A stretch of DNA of 64,000 nucleotides from Candidatus Solibacter usitatus. Its GTDB lineage: Bacteria; Acidobacteriota; Terriglobia; Bryobacterales; Bryobacteraceae. The notes under the pieces were generated by a model. It saw only the letters and a program-made list of their open reading frames with translations, searched no databases and was not told the DNA's origin. Below are positions 49,822 to 59,329 of this stretch, piece by piece (position 1 is the stretch's first letter; each line of letters begins with the position of its first letter). The stretch covers positions 1-64,000 of the forward strand of contig JACRBC010000068.1 in assembly GCA_016213245.1 (NCBI GenBank), in the 5' to 3' direction. A program made the translations under genes and the position numbers.

Positions 49822-51920
49822 GATCCTGTCTGGCCCTGCTGCTCCCGTTAGCGCTTCTGTCGGGAGAGCCAGCCATCAAGAAGGAAGCGAATACTTCGAA
49901 CTCTGCCGGGCGGCCCACGGCTCGCGCAGCCACCGCTCGCAAGGCGCGCGTGAAGAAGGTGAGCCTGACCGCGCCCGCCCCGGGCCTGGCCGTGCCCGAG
50001 CAGGCGCCGGAGAAGAAGGAGCAGAAGGAAGCCGCTCCCGCTCCGAAGGCGGAGAAGGCTTTGACGGGCTACATCGACGCCGGAGCGCGCTGGGTGGGCC
50101 GGGCGGGCGACTTCAACACCTACCGCAGCATGGTCAACCTGTCGCAGGGACTGCGGCTGGTGGGCCTGGACCTGGGCTGGGAACCGGCCGGCAACAAGCT
50201 GGTCGACAGCCTCCGTGTGCAGGCCGGCAATTGGGGCGGCGATCCGTACAACACGGCGCGCCTGGACATATTGAAGCGCGGCAAGTACCGTTACAACGGC
50301 AACTACTCCAACATCGCCTATTACAACCACCTGCCCTCTTTCGCCGATCCGGCGGTGAGCAGCGGGAAATTCATGAACCAGCGGGCCTATGACACGGCGA
50401 TCAGCAACTTCGACAACGAACTGCAGATCATGCCGGGGGCGAGGATCGTCCCGTACTTCGGTTTCTCGCGGAACTCGAGTCTCGGCAACGGCATCACGCC
50501 GCTGGTGGAGAACGGCAACGAGTATCCGCTGCGGAACGTGGTGGATTGGGGCCAGAAGGAGATCCGCGGCGGGGTGCGGGTGGAGATGCAGCGCTGGCAC
50601 GCCACGCTGGAGGAGGGCGGCACATGGTTTGACGACAACCAGTCGGTGTACTCCACGCAAGCGCTGAGCGGCAACCGGACTTCCCCCTATTTCGGGCAGG
50701 CGCTGGTGCTGACCAGCGGCGGGCAATCGTATCGCATCCGCGGGACGGGCGCCTACACCAAGGGCCTGGTGACGGCCAACCCGACAAACTGGCTGGACCT
50801 TTCGGGCGCGTTCGTGCGCAGCCAGCCGCAGACCTTCGGCCAGCTCAATCAGAGCCAGACGGGGACTTTCGCCGAGCCGGGGAGCGTGCTGTTCTACGCC
50901 AGGGCGGTGGACTACGCCTATGGCAACGGACGAGCTCCGCACACCTCAGCCACGGCCGCGGCCGAGGTTCGGGCGGGGTCGAGACTCCGTTTCAGGCAGG
51001 TGTGGGAGACGGACCGTTTCGTGATCAACGGCACGGGCACGGAGCGCTCGACCGTGTATCCGACGCTGGCTTCACAGCCGTATCAAACGGTCACGCCGGA
51101 CGGCGAGCGGCTGGAATCCACCCGCAGCCGGGAGCAAGTGGAAGCGCTGTTCGATCTTTCGAAGAACTTCATGCTGCGCGGCGGCTACCGCTGGGAGTGG
51201 GGCAGGTCCCTGATGAAATCGGACCCGTTCGTTCCCGGGCCTGAGTACGAACGGGGCGAACTCAAGCGCGGCGTGCTTCTGGCCGGATTCATGGCCAGGC
51301 CGCTGAGCCGCCTGTCGGTGAACGGCGACTTCGAGGCCGGCGACGGCGAGAAGACGTACTACCGGATCGGGCTGATGGACACCTCGCGCTACCGGCTGCA
51401 GGGGAGAGTCACGTTGCCGGCGGACATGTTCTTCAACGTGATCTTCACGCGCTTTGAGAACCAGAACCCCAACAAGGGGATCAACTACGACTACCAATCG
51501 CAGGCGACTTCGGCCCAACTGCAATGGATGCCCAAGGGAGGCAAGCGCGTGAGCATCCTGGCGGACTACTCGCGGTCCGGGGTCCGAAGCGACATCAACT
51601 ATCTGTACCCGCTGGGACTGTTCAACGTGCGATCCCTGTACATCGACAAGGCGAATACGGGGATGGTGCTGGCCGACCTGCGTCTGCCGGTGGCCAAGAA
51701 CTATGAAGCGAAGCTGACATTCGGCGGCTCGTTTGTGACCACGGCCGGTTCGAGGCCGTCGCGCTACTACCAGCCGCAGGGCCGGATCCAGCTCCCGGTG
51801 ACGCCGAAGCTGGAATTCTTCTCCGAGTGGAGGTACTATGGCCTGTCGCAGCCGTATTACTACACCTACGAGGGGTTCCGGTCGCACATGTATATGGGCG
51901 GGCTCCGCTTCCTGCTTTAA
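49818..51920 (+). CDS. MtrB/PioB-like outer-membrane b-barrel
   Basis: A 700-residue protein with a signal peptide (residues 1-17) and a charged Ala/Pro/Lys-rich linker to about residue 80. The rest has alternating b-strands with aromatic girdles, such as DSLRVQAGNWGGDPYNTARL, RVSILADYSRSGVRSD and a C-terminal segment ending RFLL. The length and strand pattern fit MtrB/PioB, which sheath the MtrA-type cytochrome. The N-terminal CxxC of Shewanella MtrB is absent. Its ATG overlaps the decaheme stop. Identification rests mainly on context, since such barrels are poorly conserved. Confidence 0.75.
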   Translation: MRSCLALLLPLALLSGEPAIKKEANTSNSAGRPTARAATARKARVKKVSLTAPAPGLAVPEQAPEKKEQKEAAPAPKAEKALTGYIDAGARWVGRAGDFNTYRSMVNLSQGLRLVGLDLGWEPAGNKLVDSLRVQAGNWGGDPYNTARLDILKRGKYRYNGNYSNIAYYNHLPSFADPAVSSGKFMNQRAYDTAISNFDNELQIMPGARIVPYFGFSRNSSLGNGITPLVENGNEYPLRNVVDWGQKEIRGGVRVEMQRWHATLEEGGTWFDDNQSVYSTQALSGNRTSPYFGQALVLTSGGQSYRIRGTGAYTKGLVTANPTNWLDLSGAFVRSQPQTFGQLNQSQTGTFAEPGSVLFYARAVDYAYGNGRAPHTSATAAAEVRAGSRLRFRQVWETDRFVINGTGTERSTVYPTLASQPYQTVTPDGERLESTRSREQVEALFDLSKNFMLRGGYRWEWGRSLMKSDPFVPGPEYERGELKRGVLLAGFMARPLSRLSVNGDFEAGDGEKTYYRIGLMDTSRYRLQGRVTLPADMFFNVIFTRFENQNPNKGINYDYQSQATSAQLQWMPKGGKRVSILADYSRSGVRSDINYLYPLGLFNVRSLYIDKANTGMVLADLRLPVAKNYEAKLTFGGSFVTTAGSRPSRYYQPQGRIQLPVTPKLEFFSEWRYYGLSQPYYYTYEGFRSHMYMGGLRFLL

Positions 51921-51980
51921 TGGAACAAAGGGGAGGGGCCGCCGCCCTCCCCCTCTTGACCGTTGAGGGAGGTCCCGAAG

Positions 51981-53066
51981 ATGAAAAAGTTCTATGCGCT
52001 ACTGGCCGTTCTGTCGACGGCCGCCCAGGGTGCGGTTCTGGTGGGCGACTCGGCGCGCGGCACCGAGGTATTCAAGAGCCAGAATTGCGTGACGTGCCAC
52101 AGCGTGAACGGGGAGGGCGGCAAGGCCGGTCCTGACCTTGGCAAGCGGGCCAGCCGCGGCTACACGCCCTCGGAGCTCACCTCGCTGATGTGGAATCACG
52201 CGCCGGCGATGTGGAGCGCGATGGAAAAGGCGAACGTGGCCAAGCCGAAGCTGAACAGCCAGCAGGCGGCGGACCTGTTCGCCTACTTCTACGCGGCGCG
52301 CTACTTTGAGCGCAAGGGCGACGCCGGCCGGGGCCGCGAAGCCTTTGCAAAAGGTGGCTGCTCGGAGTGCCATGCCATCGGCGGCGGCGGCGGGGCCGCC
52401 GGCCCGGCGGTGGTGAAGTGGGAGTCGGTGGCCGACCCGATCGAGCTCTGCCGGCAGATGTGGAACCACTCGGGCAAGATGCGGGAGGCGATGAAGGCCA
52501 AGGGGATGAGGCAGCCGCAACTGACGGCCGCCGAGATGAACGACATCACGGTGTACCTGCAGAACCTGCCGGCCACGCGCGGCCTGAAGCCGCAGTTCCA
52601 GCCGGCCGCGCCGGGCACGGGCGAGATGCTGTTCGAGTTGAAGGGCTGCAAGGGATGCCACCACGATGCGAACGCGCTGGTCAAGGGCCCGCAGTTCCGG
52701 GCGGCAAGCGATTTCGCGGCGGGGATGTGGAACCACTCGGCCAAGATGCAGCAAAGGGCGGAGATCCGGCCGGAAGAGATGAAGCGCCTGGTCGGCTACC
52801 TGTGGGCGCTGCAATTCGCCAATGAGGGCGCGAACGCGGCGCGGGGCGCCAAGGTGTTCGAGGCCAGGGGCTGCGGCAACTGCCACGGCAAGGGCATCGC
52901 GCCGGTGCTAGCGCTGGGCGAGCGTGCGACATCGTACGAGATGATCGCCGTGTTGTGGGACCATGGTCCGGCCATGCACAAAGAGATGAAGGCGAAGGGC
53001 ATTGCCTGGCCGCGCTTCGAGAGCACGGAGATGGCGGACCTGCTGGCGCATCTGCGGGGGCGGTAG
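51981..53066 (+). CDS. Tetraheme c-type cytochrome made of four repeats
   Basis: A 361-residue exported protein with GGGAGG 8 bases before the ATG. Signal peptide at residues 1-18. Four cytochrome-c-like domains follow, each with one haem motif (CVTCH, CSECH, CKGCH, CGNCH). Each domain also has a conserved MWNH or LWDH followed about 4 residues later by Met, the likely sixth haem ligand: MWNHAPAM, MWNHSGKM, MWNHSAKM, LWDHGPAM. It probably shuttles electrons in the periplasm to the decaheme conduit. It lies 60 bases after the barrel gene, in the same direction. Confidence 0.9.
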   Translation: MKKFYALLAVLSTAAQGAVLVGDSARGTEVFKSQNCVTCHSVNGEGGKAGPDLGKRASRGYTPSELTSLMWNHAPAMWSAMEKANVAKPKLNSQQAADLFAYFYAARYFERKGDAGRGREAFAKGGCSECHAIGGGGGAAGPAVVKWESVADPIELCRQMWNHSGKMREAMKAKGMRQPQLTAAEMNDITVYLQNLPATRGLKPQFQPAAPGTGEMLFELKGCKGCHHDANALVKGPQFRAASDFAAGMWNHSAKMQQRAEIRPEEMKRLVGYLWALQFANEGANAARGAKVFEARGCGNCHGKGIAPVLALGERATSYEMIAVLWDHGPAMHKEMKAKGIAWPRFESTEMADLLAHLRGR

Positions 53067-53081
53067 AGGTTCCTTTCCGGA

Positions 53082-53236
53082 CCCGCTCGCTGACGCGCGG
53101 GGCTGTACGTGCGGGCTGTACCCGCGGGCTGGACCCGCTCGCTAACGCGCGCGGCTCTACGCGCGGGCTGTACGCGCGGGCTGTACCCGCTTGCTAACGC
53201 GCGCGGCTCTACGCGCGCGGCTGTACGCGCGCGGCT
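53082..53236. repeat. Tandem array of short GC-rich units ending at the argS stop
   Basis: About nine units of the type ggct(c/g)tac(gcgcg/cccg) follow one another, interleaved with three copies of cgct(c/t)gct(a/g)acgcg. They are a diverged form of the dispersed repeat family found near 34.8 kb. The array ends at the very base before the argS stop codon. Confidence 0.7.
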
Positions 53237-55189
53237 CTACATGTACTCGGGTACGGGAATCCCGAGCACCGCTTCCAGCGAGCGCTCGAGTTGCTCCTTG
53301 CAGTAGACGGCCAGCCAGAGCAGGAATGTCCGCTTCTCGGCGTCCTGTTCAGCCAGAATCGGGTAGTCGTGATAGAAGGCGTTGAACGCCTGCGCAAGCT
53401 GGAATGCGTAGCGGGCCACGTGGGAGGGCTCGCCGGCGGCCAGCGCCGCGTCCAAAGCTTTGCTGGAGCGGCTGGCGGCGAGCAGGAGCTGCCAGAAATC
53501 CTCGGACTGCAACTGCCGGTCGAGCTTCGGCGCGTCGAGTTGGGCCCGGAAATCGGGGAGGGTCCCGCCGCGCTCGGCCATCTTGCGCAGGATGTTGCGC
53601 GCCCGCACGGCGGCGTACTGGACGTAAGGGCCGGTCTCGCCTTCGAACGAGAGCGCCTCCTGCAAGTCGAAGGCGATGACGGTGTTGCGCGTGAACTTCA
53701 AGAGGAAGTAGCGCAGGGCGCCGATCGCAAGTTGAGTGGCCACCAGCAAGCGCTCGCCTTCCGGCTTTTCCGCGTGGCGCGAGTCGACCTCGCCCTTGGC
53801 CTTCTCGATGAGCTTGTCGATCAGGTCGTCGGCCTTGACGCCGAGCCCCTTGCGGCCGCTCACCTCGACGTAGGCTTTCCGGCTGTCCTCCTCCGAAAGC
53901 GGGATGCCCAGCTCGACACAGGTGCGCGGCGACAGCGCCACCATCTCGTAGGAGAAATGGATGGACCGGTCTGCCTGCCCGTTGTAGCCGAGGGCGCGCA
54001 GACCGGCGACAACCACGTCCTGCAGGTACGATTGCCGCGAGTCGATGACGTTGTAGACCTCCGTGCCCCCGCCGAAGGCCGGCGCGGGCTGGTCGCAGGC
54101 CTCGCCGGTGGCCACCCACAACGGGTGGCCGTCGGGGTAGGTGCGCAGAGGCTTGTAGTGGAAGTCCAGACCCAGCAGGCCGAACTTCCACATCTGGTAG
54201 GCGATGTCCTTGCCGACGTATGTCACCGTGCCGTTGGAGCGGACAATCACTTTGGCGTCGTCGTCACCGGCTTCCTCGCCGGCCGGCGTGTCGCGGAAGT
54301 GGGCGGCGCCCATCACCCAGCAGCCCTTGTTCTTGCCTTCCTCGACGAAGTAAATGGCCCCGCGTTCTTTCAGTTGTTCGAACGCCTTCTTCCAGAACTC
54401 CAGGTGCAGGATCTCGCTCTCGCGGGGCAGCACGTCGTAGGCGATGCCCAGGCGCCACATCGTGTCCAGGTGGCATTCGACAATGGCGTCGGCCACCAGG
54501 TGGGCGAGTTCGGCGATTTCTCCCTCGCCGTGCTCGATGGTGTGCAGCGTGTCGCGGCGCCACTGAACGGCTTCCGGATGGTCGTGGTAGTAGCTGGAAG
54601 TCCGGGCATAGAGATCCCAACAGTAGTAGTCGAAGCGCGGCGCGGCGATCAGCGCTTTGACGCCGCTCAATGTTTTGTTTTCCAGATGGCGGAAACCGAC
54701 CACCACATCGGCCACCTGCACACCGGTGTTATCGATGTAGTTCTGAACCTCCACTTTCCGGCCCGAGGCCCGCAGCATGCGCACGAAGGTATCGCCGAGT
54801 ACGGCGTTGCGGAGATGGCCGATGTGGGCCGCCTTGTTCGGGTTGATGTTGGTGTGCTCGACGATGATCTTGCCCGCAACCTCTTCCGCTGCCGAGGCGG
54901 CGCCGGAGAGCAGCGCCGCGGCATACTCGCCGCGTTTGAGCCGGACGTTCAGGTAGCCGTTGCCGGCCACTTCCACGGCGGCAACCCCGGGGATGGATGG
55001 AAGTTGGGAGGCCAGCTCTTCGGCGATCGCCTTGGGGGCCTTCTTCAACTGACGAGCCAGCGTGAATGCAACCGGCAGCGCCAGTTCGCCGAAACTCGAC
55101 TGCTTCGGCTGCTCGATCACGACCGGAACGCCGGCGCCGAAGCGATCGGCTAGAAACCGCGCGAAGCTGTCGCGCACCTGCTTTTCCAT
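53237..55189 (-). CDS. argS: Arginyl-tRNA synthetase
   Basis: A 650-residue class I synthetase that charges tRNA-Arg. The ATG at 55189 is preferred over a TTG 10 codons earlier. The N-terminal Add1 domain is followed by AHIGHLRNA (HIGH motif) and the region corresponding to KMSKS reads SGRKGLGVKADD, a variant common in this family. The C-terminal anticodon-binding (DALR) domain contains GPYVQYAAVRARNILRK. It ends in PVPEYM. The gene diverges from the ferredoxin gene with 95 bases between. Confidence 0.96.
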   Translation of the reverse strand: MEKQVRDSFARFLADRFGAGVPVVIEQPKQSSFGELALPVAFTLARQLKKAPKAIAEELASQLPSIPGVAAVEVAGNGYLNVRLKRGEYAAALLSGAASAAEEVAGKIIVEHTNINPNKAAHIGHLRNAVLGDTFVRMLRASGRKVEVQNYIDNTGVQVADVVVGFRHLENKTLSGVKALIAAPRFDYYCWDLYARTSSYYHDHPEAVQWRRDTLHTIEHGEGEIAELAHLVADAIVECHLDTMWRLGIAYDVLPRESEILHLEFWKKAFEQLKERGAIYFVEEGKNKGCWVMGAAHFRDTPAGEEAGDDDAKVIVRSNGTVTYVGKDIAYQMWKFGLLGLDFHYKPLRTYPDGHPLWVATGEACDQPAPAFGGGTEVYNVIDSRQSYLQDVVVAGLRALGYNGQADRSIHFSYEMVALSPRTCVELGIPLSEEDSRKAYVEVSGRKGLGVKADDLIDKLIEKAKGEVDSRHAEKPEGERLLVATQLAIGALRYFLLKFTRNTVIAFDLQEALSFEGETGPYVQYAAVRARNILRKMAERGGTLPDFRAQLDAPKLDRQLQSEDFWQLLLAASRSSKALDAALAAGEPSHVARYAFQLAQAFNAFYHDYPILAEQDAEKRTFLLWLAVYCKEQLERSLEAVLGIPVPEYM

Positions 55190-55284
55190 TCGGTGGAACA
55201 CTGCGGAGACCTCTGGCAATGCACCAGTTTAGCAATGGAGCGATGTGAGACCACTTTGGTCCTATATTGAGGTATACTGACTGT

Positions 55285-55680
55285 GTGGCTAAAGTAACCT
55301 TCCTACCGGCCAACGTGACGTACGAGTTTGACCTGGAAAGCCTGCCTTATCAAGAGCATGGCAAACCGAAGTCGTTTCTGGACATTGCCCAGAACAACGG
55401 TTTTCACCTGGAGCACGCCTGTGGCGGCAATTGCGCCTGCACCACCTGCCACGTGGTGGTGAAGCGGGGGGAGGAGTTCCTCAGCGCCCTGGAAGACGAT
55501 GAGGCGGACAAACTCGACATGGCAGCGGACCTCCAGGTGGGTTCCCGGCTGGGATGCCAGGTGTTCTTCGAGCGGGACGGGGAAGTAGTGGTGGAGATTC
55601 CGTCCTGGAACCGCAACTATGTCAGCGAGGGCGGCGGGTCGATGAACCTGGGTGACGCGATTCCCGCGGGGAAGAAGTAG
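55285..55680 (+). CDS. 2Fe-2S ferredoxin (ISC/adrenodoxin type)
   Basis: A 131-residue protein with GTG start. The binding pattern CGGNCACTTCHV holds three of the four cluster cysteines and GCQVF the fourth (LGCQVFF), as in adrenodoxin/ISC Fdx. It carries an acidic loop (EDDEADKLDMAADLQ) typical of this class. The longer C-terminal tail (EIPSWNRNYVSEGGGSMNLGDA) is non-canonical. It probably supplies electrons for Fe-S assembly or a redox partner. The next gene converges, 3 bases away. Confidence 0.88.
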   Translation: MAKVTFLPANVTYEFDLESLPYQEHGKPKSFLDIAQNNGFHLEHACGGNCACTTCHVVVKRGEEFLSALEDDEADKLDMAADLQVGSRLGCQVFFERDGEVVVEIPSWNRNYVSEGGGSMNLGDAIPAGKK

Positions 55681-55683
55681 GAA

Positions 55684-56550
55684 TCAGCGCACGAGGAGGT
55701 CGAACGACGACAGCGGCGCGCTGAGGCTGAGGGTGAGCGTGGACTGGCTGCATTCGGCCTGAAGGCCATCGAGCGTGCGCAACAGCCCGGTGTCGGTCTG
55801 AAGCGCGCGCGCGCGGAACAGGGCGATGGCGCCCCGGATGGTATCGCGGGCCTGGCGCGCCTGGCCCGCGTTCGAGTATTGGGCCGTCAAGCTGGCGTCC
55901 ACGCCTGTCGCCAGGTTGGCATGCGCCGCGACGCCGGTGACGTTCCTGGAGAAGGACCCCGCTAAAGCCGGCACGAGTGTCCCCGGATTCCTGGCGACGA
56001 GCCAGGCATGGTCTGGCGGAAGAGTCTCGACCTTGGCGATGAGATCCTGCGGGGGACTCTCTCCAGCCTTGTCGCGGTTGTCGATGACGGACTGCAAGCC
56101 GGCGACCTTGCCGGCGATGGCGACACCGGAGTTGAGGAAGAGCACGGCCGCCGAGTCTTTCACCAGGATGTAGTAGCCCTTGTAGTTGCTCCGCTGCATG
56201 CCGGGCACATCGAACCTTGGCTCGAGCCCGAACTGCCCGCCGAACTTGCCCCGGAAGAAGAGCAGCGATCCTGACGGCGACGAAGCGAGAACGACTTCCC
56301 AGATGTCGTTGGCGGGGTCGAGGCCGGTGGTCTGGCGGAATCTCTCCAGCGCCTTGATCCTGCGGCCGGCCACGTAGGCCTCAAAGAAGGGTGTCTGCTG
56401 GAGGCGGTCGATGCGCAGGCCGGCGAGCACATTGGCGCTGGAGGGGATGAGGGGAGCGATGGCGGCGTCGATGCGGGCGTGCGTGGGCTGGCGCCGGCAA
56501 CCCGCCGCCGCGGCGAGGCAGATGAGGGCGATGATCGTGGCGGATCGCAT
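55684..56550 (-). CDS. Predicted lipoprotein of unknown function
   Basis: A 288-residue protein with a lipobox LAAAAGC near residue 18, so probably a membrane-anchored exported protein. The mature part is a/b with ANVLAGLRIDRLQQTPFFEAY and LVKDSAAVLFLNSGVAIAGKVAGL. I recall similar hypothetical lipoproteins in Acidobacteria. It starts 6 bases after the TetR gene stop, so it likely shares its transcript. Confidence 0.7.
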   Translation of the reverse strand: MRSATIIALICLAAAAGCRRQPTHARIDAAIAPLIPSSANVLAGLRIDRLQQTPFFEAYVAGRRIKALERFRQTTGLDPANDIWEVVLASSPSGSLLFFRGKFGGQFGLEPRFDVPGMQRSNYKGYYILVKDSAAVLFLNSGVAIAGKVAGLQSVIDNRDKAGESPPQDLIAKVETLPPDHAWLVARNPGTLVPALAGSFSRNVTGVAAHANLATGVDASLTAQYSNAGQARQARDTIRGAIALFRARALQTDTGLLRTLDGLQAECSQSTLTLSLSAPLSSFDLLVR

Positions 56551-56556
56551 GGCGGA

Positions 56557-57153
56557 TCAGGCGAGGGCGGCGCTGATGAGGGAATCGAGCGCGAGCTCGA
56601 GGCGGTCCCACTCCTGCTCGGAATCGAGGTGGATTCCGTTGTACACGTCCGAGGTCCTGGCGCGCAGCAACAGGTAGGTGCCTCCGGCGGCGAGAACGGC
56701 GCCCAGGGCGGCGAGGTCGATGTCCGGCTGCGGGCGAAAAGTGCGCATGAGACGCGTGGCGAACTCCTCGCGGTGGCGGGCCAGCGCGCGGGTGAGCTCG
56801 TTGCGCTCCAGCAGTTCCCAGCGCATGATCTCGAGCGTGAGCGGGTGCTGGCGGAGCCAGCGCAGCAGGCCGAGCAGGGCGCGGCGCGCCAGGTCCAGAT
56901 TGGTTTCGGTATCCGATCCGCTCCCGAGAAGTTCGGCTTGGGTGGGCCAGAAGCCGCCTTCTTCCGCATAGGCTTTGAGCAATTGCGGAATGCCGCCGAA
57001 GTAGCGGTAGATGAGGACCTTGTCCACGCCGGCCTCGCGGGCGACGGCATTGACGCCCACACCTTTGAAGCCCTGCCGGGCAAGCAGCCGGCCGACCGCC
57101 TCAATGATCGAGTGGCGCGTGCGGGCGCGGTCGCGGGGTCTGGCCTGGGTCAA
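56557..57153 (-). CDS. TetR/AcrR-family transcriptional regulator
   Basis: A 198-residue repressor. The N-terminal helix-turn-helix (residues ~15-58) reads GRLLARQGFKGVGVNAVAREAGVDKVLIYRYFG, the standard TetR pattern. The C-terminal ligand-binding part is helical. It lies between a Gfo/Idh oxidoreductase (16 bases upstream) and a lipoprotein (6 bases downstream) on the same strand, so it may control that group. Confidence 0.92.
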   Translation of the reverse strand: MTQARPRDRARTRHSIIEAVGRLLARQGFKGVGVNAVAREAGVDKVLIYRYFGGIPQLLKAYAEEGGFWPTQAELLGSGSDTETNLDLARRALLGLLRWLRQHPLTLEIMRWELLERNELTRALARHREEFATRLMRTFRPQPDIDLAALGAVLAAGGTYLLLRARTSDVYNGIHLDSEQEWDRLELALDSLISAALA

Positions 57154-57169
57154 ATCGGCAACCCTCCGC

Positions 57170-58483
<1,314 letters not shown>

Positions 58484-58503
58484 GAGGGCCTAGATGGATT
58501 GTA

Positions 58504-58685
58504 TGGCAAAGAGGGGCGGAGAAGCAGAGCGGGCCGGTTTTCTGAGTTTTTTCCACCGGGGACGGGTCAGGCTGTCCCCCTGTCTGCATCTTCATGGAGC
58601 ACAGGGGGTTGTGGGCGCGATTTTCAGACTTGGCGCCTGGGACGGGTCAGGCTGTCCCTATGGCCCCTATGGCCAAGAGGGGCGG
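58504..58685. repeat. Duplicated intergenic repeat
   Basis: gggacgggtcaggctgtccc occurs at 58559-58578 and 58639-58658, and tggcaaagaggggcgg/tggccaagaggggcgg at both ends of the region (58504-58519, 58670-58685). The first motif is an imperfect palindrome. It fills the space between the Gfo/Idh and DUF1080 genes. Confidence 0.6.
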
Positions 58686-58714
58686 CCAGGCGGACGCCTC
58701 GCGCGGGTGTGCGG

Positions 58715-59329
58715 CTATCGCTGGACCGAGACTTCCTTGAAGTACACGGTGGAGGCGGCGTCGTGATTCTGCAACCCAATGTATCCCGCGGGAGCGCGCG
58801 GGCCGCGAATGGGCTCGTACCACTGCTTGCGCTCGGGGACTGGCTGGCCTTCGGTGAATTCGTTGATCAGGACGCCGTTGAGGGAGATGCGGGTGACTTT
58901 GTCGCGGATCTCGATCTCCATGGTGTTCCACTCGCCGGTGGGCTTCTGCTGGCGAGAGGTGACTTTGGACAGCGAGTAGATGGCGCCTGTGGAGTGCCAG
59001 TCGTCACCGGCGGCGTCGATCTGCACCTCATAGCCGTTGTGGACGCCGTACCAGGGGTCCGATGGCGGCTCCGGCAGGCGGATGACGACACCGGAGTTGG
59101 CGCGCTGGCCGGTAGTCTTGAACACCACCCGCAGGGTGCAGTTGGAGAGCTTCTCCTTCGAGTAATACAGCAGGCCCATGCCGCCGGTGGTCTTCATCAG
59201 GCCATCTTCGACGACGAAGCGGCCCGGGCCGGTCATCACCCAGCCATCCAGGTTGCGTCCATTGAACAGCGGCCGGAAGTCCGCCGCGGCGATGGGGAAG
59301 GCGGACAGCACGAGCGCGAGGGTCCTCAT
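58715..59329 (-). CDS. DUF1080 (3-keto-disaccharide hydrolase-like) secreted protein
   Basis: A 204-residue secreted protein with a short signal peptide (residues 1-16, ending IAAAD). It begins FRPLFNGRNLDGWVMTG and continues with the concanavalin-like b-sandwich (TGQRANSGVVIRLPEP, NGYEVQIDAAGDDWHSTGAIY, GYIGLQNHDAASTVYFKEVSV), the DUF1080/3-keto-disaccharide hydrolase pattern. These proteins act in sugar catabolism together with Gfo/Idh oxidases. The gene overlaps htrA by 4 bases and lies 231 bases from the Gfo/Idh gene. Confidence 0.88.
   Translation of the reverse strand: MRTLALVLSAFPIAAADFRPLFNGRNLDGWVMTGPGRFVVEDGLMKTTGGMGLLYYSKEKLSNCTLRVVFKTTGQRANSGVVIRLPEPPSDPWYGVHNGYEVQIDAAGDDWHSTGAIYSLSKVTSRQQKPTGEWNTMEIEIRDKVTRISLNGVLINEFTEGQPVPERKQWYEPIRGPRAPAGYIGLQNHDAASTVYFKEVSVQR

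Noticed and set aside
53082-53236. CRISPR-like array
   Set aside because: Units are short, contiguous and diverged with no unique spacers; no cas genes are near.
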